Positions 1 through 5,007 of a stretch of 13,495 nucleotides of DNA are shown here, one piece after another. Positions within the stretch are counted from its first letter, which is position 1, and every line of letters starts with the position of its first letter. Source of the stretch: [Eubacterium] saphenum (GTDB lineage: Bacteria > Bacillota > Clostridia > Oscillospirales > Ruminococcaceae); assembly GCA_004554555.1 (NCBI GenBank), contig SFLN01000050.1, positions 1-13,495 on the forward strand. The letters are read 5' to 3'. Under the pieces are notes generated by a model. That model did not search any database, was not told the origin of the DNA, and worked only from the letters and a program-made list of their open reading frames with translations. The position numbers were made by a program, and so were the translations under genes.

Positions 1-119
1 TTGCCGGTTCCGTCGTAGAGCCGTTCGAGCGTTGCAAAGCCGAGCGAATTGCCCGGAGCTTCGGCAAAGGCGGTCGTGCCCAACAGGACGATCAGCAGGA
101 TACAAATCAGTTTTTTCAT
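1..119 (-). CDS. Secreted protein, N-terminal fragment (runs off left edge)
   Basis: Only the first 39 codons are inside the window. They begin MKKLICILLIVLLGTTAFAE: a positively charged start, a hydrophobic core of about 12 residues and an A-F-A site, which is a textbook Sec signal peptide with cleavage expected after residue 19. There is no cysteine at the cleavage site, so it is not a lipoprotein. The start is supported by AAAGGAT ending about 9 bases upstream on the minus strand. The mature part visible (APGNSLGFATLERLYDGTG) is too short to assign a family. A possible -10 (TATAAT read on the minus strand at 233-238) lies upstream, but its -35 is poor. The product should be exported or cell-surface associated; its function is unknown. 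Confidence 0.75.
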   Translation of the reverse strand, partial: MKKLICILLIVLLGTTAFAEAPGNSLGFATLERLYDGTG

Positions 120-253
120 TTCAATCAATCCTTTCGCTGATATTGTTCTCAAAGAGTGAATTATTTATCGCAAAAAGATTTATGTAATTATGTTGCATAA
201 AAATTGTCGTAAAGTTTTGTATAAATTTACGAATTATAAAGACGGTTATGTAC

Positions 254-282
254 TTGAATAATCTTTAAAAATATGTTAAAAT
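254..282 (+). promoter_or_regulatory. Sigma-A promoter of the DHH phosphoesterase gene
   Basis: TTGAAT at 254-259 and TAAAAT at 277-282, with a 17-base spacer. Transcription would start near 289, leaving a leader of about 55 bases that contains a small hairpin at 300-315 and the ribosome binding site. Confidence 0.6.
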
Positions 283-299
283 AATATTAATAATGCAAG

Positions 300-315
300 G
301 TGTATGCAAATACAC
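300..315 (+). other. Small 5'-leader hairpin with GCAA tetraloop
   Basis: GTGTAT (300-305) and ATACAC (310-315) are perfectly complementary and enclose GCAA, a GNRA-type tetraloop. It lies just after the predicted transcription start of the DHH gene and 16 bases before its ribosome binding site, so it would form at the 5' end of the message. It could stabilise the mRNA or serve as a small operator on DNA. No U-run follows, so it is not a terminator. Confidence 0.35.
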
Positions 316-343
316 AAAAATGAAAGGGTAAGGGGAGCCGCTT

Positions 344-1411
344 ATGTCGCAGAAATTAAGCGAACTCATCGACCTGCTTAAAGGTCACCGCGTTTATATA
401 CAAACGCACAATTTTCCCGACCCGGACGCGATTGCAAGCGCGTACGGATTGCAGGTGCTGCTGGGGAAATTCAAGATTAAAACCGTAATCTGTCATCACG
501 GAAATATCGAGCGCGCGATGACGGCAAATATGGTGAGCGAGTTTCAGATTGATATGACCGCGGACAGCGAGCTGAAATATATGACGTCCGAGGATTATAT
601 AATCACGGTTGACAGCCAGAAGGGAAACGCAAATATTCTCGACCTTATCGGAAACGAGGTTGCGGTTATCGACCATCACCCGGTTTTCTGCGTTGTGGAC
701 GATTACAAATACCGTGATATACGAATGGTAGGAAGCTGCTCGACGATAATCGCCGATTACTACCGCCAGTACAAGATAGAGATGCCGAGTTCGGTTGCAA
801 CGGCGCTTTTGTACGGGCTGAAGTGCGACACGCGCGACTTTACCCGCGGCGTAACCCAGCTTGACGTTGACATTTACTCATACCTTTTCCCGAAAGCCGA
901 CAACCGTCTTATACGGCACTTCCAGTCGGGTGAAATCGAGTACAACGAGCTGAACGCTTTTGTTGACAGTATGAGAAACATCGAGGTTTATGACGGAGTT
1001 GCGTTTGCGTTCTTGAATTTCTACTGCACAGACACGTTTATCGCGACAATTTCGGATTTTATACTTAACGTTGACGTGGTGAATTTCTCGGTTGTGTACA
1101 CGCGCAGAAACGATGGTTTCAAGTTCTCGGTGCGTTCGGAAATCGAAGAGCTGAACGCGGGACAAATTGTATCCGAAGCGCTCAAGGACGTTGGTTCGGG
1201 CGGCGGACACAAGTCGATGGCGGGCGGATACGCTGCCGAGAGCAAAATCCTCGATATCAGCATCGACTACAACAAGGTTATCCAAAACCTCTTCCTCAAC
1301 ATCATCGACACAATCCCGCACAGGGGCTACACGCCGAAGGACGACAAGCCCGAGGACGTTGAAGTTAAGGTTGAAAAGCAGCCCGAGGACGCGGACGTGA
1401 AAATCGAATAA
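344..1411 (+). CDS. DHH/DHHA1 family phosphoesterase (NrnA-like)
   Basis: A 355-residue protein of the DHH superfamily, whose NrnA-type members are metal-dependent phosphoesterases that degrade short oligoribonucleotides, pAp or cyclic dinucleotide products in the cytoplasm. The metal-binding motifs are in order: H22-x3-D26-x-D28 (THNFPDPDAIASA), D90 (IITVDSQ), the DHH triplet D110-H111-H112 (VIDHHP), and D162 (YGLKCDTRDF). The C-terminal DHHA1 substrate-binding domain shows SGGGHKSMAGG at 285-295. The length is slightly above the usual 310-340 because of a charged tail (from about 333) containing an imperfect PEDVEVKVE / PEDADVKIE duplication. AGGGGAG about 7 bases upstream fixes the start. 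It is monocistronic, with a promoter at 254-282 and a terminator right after the stop. The exact substrate cannot be read from sequence. Confidence 0.88.
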   Translation: MSQKLSELIDLLKGHRVYIQTHNFPDPDAIASAYGLQVLLGKFKIKTVICHHGNIERAMTANMVSEFQIDMTADSELKYMTSEDYIITVDSQKGNANILDLIGNEVAVIDHHPVFCVVDDYKYRDIRMVGSCSTIIADYYRQYKIEMPSSVATALLYGLKCDTRDFTRGVTQLDVDIYSYLFPKADNRLIRHFQSGEIEYNELNAFVDSMRNIEVYDGVAFAFLNFYCTDTFIATISDFILNVDVVNFSVVYTRRNDGFKFSVRSEIEELNAGQIVSEALKDVGSGGGHKSMAGGYAAESKILDISIDYNKVIQNLFLNIIDTIPHRGYTPKDDKPEDVEVKVEKQPEDADVKIE

Positions 1412-1414
1412 AAC

Positions 1415-1446
1415 AAACGTGGCTGTTTTAGGACAGCCACGTTTTT
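1415..1446 (+). terminator. Rho-independent terminator of the DHH gene
   Basis: A perfect 12-base stem AAACGTGGCTGT (1415-1426) / ACAGCCACGTTT (1433-1444) with a 6-base loop and a short U-run, starting 4 bases after the stop codon. Confidence 0.85.
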
Positions 1447-1621
1447 ATCACTGAAAGGATATTGTTGTGAGCTTCGGAAAAAATCGCCAAAAGAGAAATC
1501 GGAGGCGAAATAGGGTGATGGCAAATTAAGATTTACGCACAACCGGCGGCTTTCGTGCGTTTCGTGCTTGTGCACTAGAGTTTCTCCTAAAGTCGAAACT
1601 CTTTACAATTAAAACGCAGAA
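1447..1621. other. Gap between DHH gene and tRNA: several inverted repeats, no clear gene
   Basis: The gap holds GCACAA (1537-1542) facing TTGTGC (1568-1573), which encloses a TTTCGTGC direct repeat, and then AGAGTTTC (1577-1584) facing GAAACTCT (1595-1602) followed by TTTACAATT. The second could be a weak plus-strand terminator. I see no promoter consensus that would drive a small RNA here, and the only candidate ORF is the 20-codon frame at 1467. Confidence 0.3.
1467..1529 (+). CDS. Doubtful 20-codon basic micro-ORF
   Basis: A GTG start at 1467 preceded by GAAAGGAT (spacing about 7) opens a 20-codon frame that ends at TAA 1527-1529. The peptide is very basic: MSFGKNRQKRNRRRNRVMAN, with ten Lys/Arg. 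It lies just downstream of a terminator with no recognisable promoter of its own, and a frame this short arises easily by chance. The ribosome binding site is the only positive sign. I do not recognise the peptide. Confidence 0.15.
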   Translation: MSFGKNRQKRNRRRNRVMAN

Positions 1622-1646
1622 GAGGACGGTTCATAGAACCGTCCTC
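1622..1646 (-). terminator. Terminator hairpin of the tRNA-fMet gene
   Basis: A perfect 11-base stem GAGGACGGTTC (1622-1632) / GAACCGTCCTC (1636-1646) with a 3-base loop, 3 bases beyond the tRNA 3' end. On the minus strand it is followed by TTCTGCGTTTTAATT, a broken U-rich tract. The stem is strong but the tail is imperfect. Confidence 0.65.
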
Positions 1647-1649
1647 AAG

Positions 1650-1726
<77 letters not shown>

Positions 1727-1763
1727 ATATATTCGAGTAACCATTTGTCACTCAACAAAAAGT

Positions 1764-1792
1764 ATTATACCACAAAAACAATCCTTTGTCAA
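1764..1792 (-). promoter_or_regulatory. Perfect consensus promoter of tRNA-fMet
   Basis: On the minus strand TTGACA (1792-1787), a 17-base spacer and TATAAT (1769-1764). A TGG directly before the -10 also fits an extended -10. The start of transcription would be about 30 bases before the mature tRNA. Full consensus fits the high demand for initiator tRNA. Confidence 0.88.
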
Positions 1793-1835
1793 TAGCTTTT
1801 TTAAAAAAACTTTAGAAATTTTCGACAAAAAGTGC

Positions 1836-1863
1836 AAAAAATGGCGGGGAAGCGCTCCCCGCC
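1836..1863 (-). terminator. Terminator of the replication/pfkA operon
   Basis: Stem GGCGGGGA (1843-1850) / TCCCCGCC (1856-1863) with a 5-base loop. On the minus strand it is followed by a run of six T (1841-1836). It begins 11 bases past the pfkA stop. Confidence 0.88.
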
Positions 1864-1874
1864 TTGAATTTTGC

Positions 1875-2960
1875 TTAGTTTCCGAAAGAAATTCCTATAT
1901 CCTTTGCCGTGAGAACCATCATATCGTTTTCGTCAACAAATTTCGTTTTCATTGCGACATCGGCGAGCTTGTTCTCGGTGATTTTTCCGTCAACCATTGC
2001 CACGGTGTAGCCGAACTTCTCTTGTTTAAGCAGTCTTGCCGCATGAGCGCCGAACTGCGTTGCCAGAATACGGTCGTAAGCGGACGGAGAGCCGCCTCTC
2101 AAGATATGACCGGGGATAACGGTTCTGGTTTCGAGACCGGTTTTCTCGGTAATCGCTTTGGCGATGCGCGCGGTTGCCGTAACCTCGCCGCGCTCGGCTC
2201 TTGCCTTTGCGCGCTCCTTTTTCTTCAGCTTTGCCTCTTCAACGTCAAAAGCTCCCTCCGCAGCCGCGATAATCGAGAACGCTTTACCTGCGTCGGCTCT
2301 CTTTTGGCAAGCCTTTGCAACCTTGTCGATATCAAACGGGATTTCGGGAATGAGGATTATATCTGCGCCGCCCGCGAGACCGCTGTACAGCGTGAGCCAG
2401 CCAGCTTTGTTGCCCATAATTTCGATAACCATAATTCTGCTGTGGGAATTTGCGGTTGTGTGGATTCGGTCGATAACCTCGGTGCCTATGTCAACGGCAG
2501 TGTGGAAACCGAAGGTAACGTCGGTGCCGAAGATATCGTTGTCGATGGTTTTGGGCAGACCGATGACGTGCAAGCCCTCCTCGGAGAGCATATTTGCGGT
2601 TTTGTGGGTGCCGTTTCCGCCGAGCGTGAACAGGCAGTCGAGCTTGAGGTTTTTGTAGGTGTCCTTCATCTCCTTAACCTTGTCAACCTTGTCGTCCTCG
2701 ATAATCTGCATCATCTTGTAAGGCGTGCGCTTGGTACCGAGGATTGTGCCGCCGGTAGTGAGGATACCCGAGAAATCCGACGGCTCCATAACCTTGTAAT
2801 CGCCGTGGATAAGCCCGTGATAACCGTCGTGAATTCCGACAATTTCAACCTTGTCCTCGCCGAAAGCCTCGTAGGTTGCCTTTGCCACGCCGCGGATTGT
2901 CGCGTTAAGTCCGGGGCAGTCGCCGCCGCTTGTGAGAATACCAATTCTGAGTTTAGCCAT
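1875..2960 (-). CDS. pfkA: 6-phosphofructokinase, lysine-124 (group III-like) type
   Basis: A 361-residue enzyme that phosphorylates fructose 6-phosphate to fructose 1,6-bisphosphate in glycolysis. Family motifs are clear: nucleotide-loop GGDCPGLNA (12-20), GGNGT (114-118), PKTIDND (136-142, whose first D is the catalytic base), MGNKAGW (182-188), IPEIPF (204-209), and GHILRGGSPSAYDR near the end. Compared with E. coli PfkA, the phosphoryl-donor site differs: the GGDGS aspartate is Asn, the glycine of PGTIDND is Lys (as in PPi-dependent and actinobacterial group III enzymes), and the MGR arginine is Asn, while the glycine following the GGD/N position is kept, which usually goes with ATP use. 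The donor (ATP or PPi) is therefore uncertain. GGGAGG 8 bases upstream fixes the start. It lies 20 bases after the helicase-loader stop, last in its operon. Confidence 0.92.
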   Translation of the reverse strand: MAKLRIGILTSGGDCPGLNATIRGVAKATYEAFGEDKVEIVGIHDGYHGLIHGDYKVMEPSDFSGILTTGGTILGTKRTPYKMMQIIEDDKVDKVKEMKDTYKNLKLDCLFTLGGNGTHKTANMLSEEGLHVIGLPKTIDNDIFGTDVTFGFHTAVDIGTEVIDRIHTTANSHSRIMVIEIMGNKAGWLTLYSGLAGGADIILIPEIPFDIDKVAKACQKRADAGKAFSIIAAAEGAFDVEEAKLKKKERAKARAERGEVTATARIAKAITEKTGLETRTVIPGHILRGGSPSAYDRILATQFGAHAARLLKQEKFGYTVAMVDGKITENKLADVAMKTKFVDENDMMVLTAKDIGISFGN

Positions 2961-2980
2961 TTGTTTTTCCTCCCATAAAT

Positions 2981-3937
2981 TTATTTTAATCTGTTGTCAT
3001 TGCCATTGAAGAACAGAACTTCCATACTGAAAAGTCTTGAAAACAGCCTTTCATTATAACGTGCATTAAGCTCTCCCGCAGTAAGATTTGTGTTAATAAT
3101 CATAGGCAGCGAGCGGCAAAGCCTGCCGTTTATGATTTCATAGAGCAGGGAAGTATTTCGTTCGGATAAATATTCCGCACCCATATCATCGAGAACGAGC
3201 AAGTCGCAGCTTGACACAACCGATGTTGTATCGCCTTCGATACGTCCGAACTGTTCGTTGTCGATGGTACGCAGAAGCTCGGGCGCGGAGCAGTACACAA
3301 CGCAAAAGTCCTTTTCTATAACTCTTTTTGCGACAGCAAGCGAAAGATGAGTTTTTCCAAGCCCCGTACCGCCGGTCATGAGCAGACCTTTTTCGTTACC
3401 CTTGAAATTCTCCGCAAAATCAACGCAAATTCGGAAATTATTTTTCATTTCCTCGCGGGGACTGTTGTTTGGGGGAGTGTCGGGATAAAGCGACAAATCA
3501 AAGTTGTCAAACGAGCAGAGCTTTAAAGGGGAGCGCTTATTCAGCTCGTCTGCGGCAAGCTTGTGCGCGCGCTTTTTAAGACACTCGCACCACTCGCCGT
3601 CCACAACTCCCGTATCGCCGCACCTTTTGCAGGTAAAGATTGGGTCGAGATAATCTTTCTCGTAGCCGTTTTCGGTGAGCAGACGCTCCATTTCACGCTG
3701 AACGGCGAGGTTTTCCTCGGAAACCGCTTTCAGCTTTTCCGCGCAGTCGGGGCTTTTCGCGGCAACAAGCGCGATTGCCTTTGACATTGACTCGGCGAGC
3801 TTTATCTCAAGACTTGCATATTCGGGAATTTTGGTAAAGATTTCGCGGCGGCGGCGATTTTCGATAAGCTTGTTCTCGGCGCTGACGTTTTCAATCTCCT
3901 CGCGCGCTTTTATGATGAATTCCTTGCTAATCGGCAT
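2981..3937 (-). CDS. dnaC: DnaC/DnaI-like AAA+ helicase loader
   Basis: A 318-residue AAA+ ATPase that loads the replicative helicase onto DNA during replication initiation and restart. Residues 1-100 are a helical N-terminal part. A zinc-binding cluster (C103-x2-C106 ... C117-x-C119) follows, as in DnaI, where it regulates helicase binding. The ATPase core has Walker A GGTGLGKT (189-196), Walker B LLVLDD (246-251), sensor-1 INTN (281-284) and an arginine-finger region RLFSRL (297-302). The start is set by GGAGG, which lies inside the last codons of the upstream gene. The stop-to-start gap is 5 bases, so translation is probably coupled. The order DnaD-domain gene then loader matches dnaB-dnaI of B. 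subtilis. An IstB transposition helper is unlikely, because of the zinc cluster and the replication neighbour. Confidence 0.9.
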   Translation of the reverse strand: MPISKEFIIKAREEIENVSAENKLIENRRRREIFTKIPEYASLEIKLAESMSKAIALVAAKSPDCAEKLKAVSEENLAVQREMERLLTENGYEKDYLDPIFTCKRCGDTGVVDGEWCECLKKRAHKLAADELNKRSPLKLCSFDNFDLSLYPDTPPNNSPREEMKNNFRICVDFAENFKGNEKGLLMTGGTGLGKTHLSLAVAKRVIEKDFCVVYCSAPELLRTIDNEQFGRIEGDTTSVVSSCDLLVLDDMGAEYLSERNTSLLYEIINGRLCRSLPMIINTNLTAGELNARYNERLFSRLFSMEVLFFNGNDNRLK

Positions 3938-3942
3938 TAAGA

Positions 3943-4959
3943 TTAACCTCCGTTGTTTCTGCGCTGTTTAATTCTTGCCACAACATCATTCACGTCAAAC
4001 GAAGAATTTTCGCTTTTCGCGGCGCTTGCCGTTTTAACTGGCTTTTTCCGCGCCAAATCAGCGGCTTCCACGGCTTCCTTTGTGTAAAGACCGGCACCCT
4101 TCCAGTTTTCGAGAATTTTGTTTGCGTATTCAAACTTAAACTCTTGCTTCGCGTTGACGGTTTTTTCGTAGCAGAGCATAATCATCTCCTCCGAAAAACC
4201 CCAATCGTCCGTCCAGACGCGGATAAATTCCTTCATCTTTGCGGTGAGCTTGGATTTAAGCTCCATAGCCTCGCGAAGCCGTTCGGAGATGCTGTTGTTT
4301 CTTTCGAGAGCGAGGATTTTCTCGTTTGCCGCGTCAACGGTATCGATACCCTCGTCAGCCCAGTTTTGTGCGCAGGAGAGTATGTACTCGGGGGTAGTTT
4401 TCCCGATTTTGAAGCAGTACTGCAAAAGCATAAGCGCCGCGCCGACATTCAGCCCATAGTGGTCGGTGAGAGCAATCAGCATATTGCTTTCGCGCGATTT
4501 AAGCGGGTGCGCGTAGAGCTTTTCCGCCTCGCTGAATAGCATCTGAATTTCGCTGTCCGACTTAATTCTCTCAGCGATATCGCCGGAGCTTATCGCGGCA
4601 GGCTTGATTTTCTCCTTCTTGACAGCCTGCTGCGGAGCGCTTTCGGGGACTGCTTCGCTCAATACCAGCTGCTCGGCTTCATCTTTATCCGAGAAAAGCG
4701 CGCGATTTTCACCGTCGTTTTCGTAACGGATAATGCCGCGCTGTATCCAGAAAAGCGCAGCGTCCTCGAGTTCACCGGCTTCGTGAAAACCAAGGTCGTT
4801 TTTGAGCTTGTCCTCGGAAAAGGATTTCCCGCCGTGCCTTAAAAGGTACAGCAGGAGCTTAAGCGAGTTTTCGCCCGCAATTTTTATATATTTATCAACA
4901 ACGCTTGCGGGAACGGCAAAAACGCTGTTCCATTCGCCTGCGTTTAACGAATAATTCAT
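3943..4959 (-). CDS. DnaD-domain replication initiation protein (B. subtilis DnaB-like)
   Basis: A 338-residue protein. Residues 15-85 look like a winged helix (VVDKYIKI ... LLLYLLRHGG ... ALFWIQRGII). A charged linker is followed by two DnaD C-terminal-type (DDBH2) modules: about 138-208 (ALTDHYGLNVGAALMLLQYC) and about 240-295, which has the hallmark YANKILENWKGAG at 278-290. Two such modules match the architecture of B. subtilis DnaB, a primosome component that works with DnaD and the DnaI loader at origins and stalled forks. A longer frame opens at 5004, but ATG 4959 has AGGTG at correct spacing and lies just downstream of a good promoter, so it is preferred. The last codons (Gly-Gly-stop) double as the ribosome binding site of the next gene. 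Confidence 0.85.
   Translation of the reverse strand: MNYSLNAGEWNSVFAVPASVVDKYIKIAGENSLKLLLYLLRHGGKSFSEDKLKNDLGFHEAGELEDAALFWIQRGIIRYENDGENRALFSDKDEAEQLVLSEAVPESAPQQAVKKEKIKPAAISSGDIAERIKSDSEIQMLFSEAEKLYAHPLKSRESNMLIALTDHYGLNVGAALMLLQYCFKIGKTTPEYILSCAQNWADEGIDTVDAANEKILALERNNSISERLREAMELKSKLTAKMKEFIRVWTDDWGFSEEMIMLCYEKTVNAKQEFKFEYANKILENWKGAGLYTKEAVEAADLARKKPVKTASAAKSENSSFDVNDVVARIKQRRNNGG
3947..3951 (-). promoter_or_regulatory. Ribosome binding site embedded in upstream stop region
   Basis: GGAGG (minus strand) serving the helicase-loader gene is encoded by the final Gly-Gly codons of the DnaD-domain gene, immediately before its TAA. This arrangement favours translational coupling of the two primosome proteins. 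Confidence 0.8.
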
Positions 4960-4975
4960 ACAATCACCTAGATTT

Positions 4976-5004
4976 ATAATACCACAAATCCGCCCGATTT
5001 GCAA
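4976..5004 (-). promoter_or_regulatory. Promoter of the DnaD-protein/dnaC/pfkA operon
   Basis: On the minus strand TTGCAA (5004-4999), a 17-base spacer and TATTAT (4981-4976), with a TGG extended -10 element. The string TTTGTGG just before the -10 is shared with the tRNA-fMet promoter. The -35 lies immediately past the stop codon of the upstream ATPase gene. No terminator separates the two units, so read-through from the ATPase gene is also possible. Confidence 0.65.
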
Positions 5005-5007
5005 GAG

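Noticed and set aside
2981..3937. IstB-type transposition helper
   Set aside because: The zinc cluster, the length and the adjacent DnaD-domain gene point to a chromosomal helicase loader, and no transposase or terminal inverted repeats are present.
4960..5004. Upstream start at 5004 for the DnaD-domain protein
   Set aside because: The extra 15 residues show no domain similarity, the promoter -10 and -35 lie inside them, and ATG 4959 has a proper ribosome binding site.
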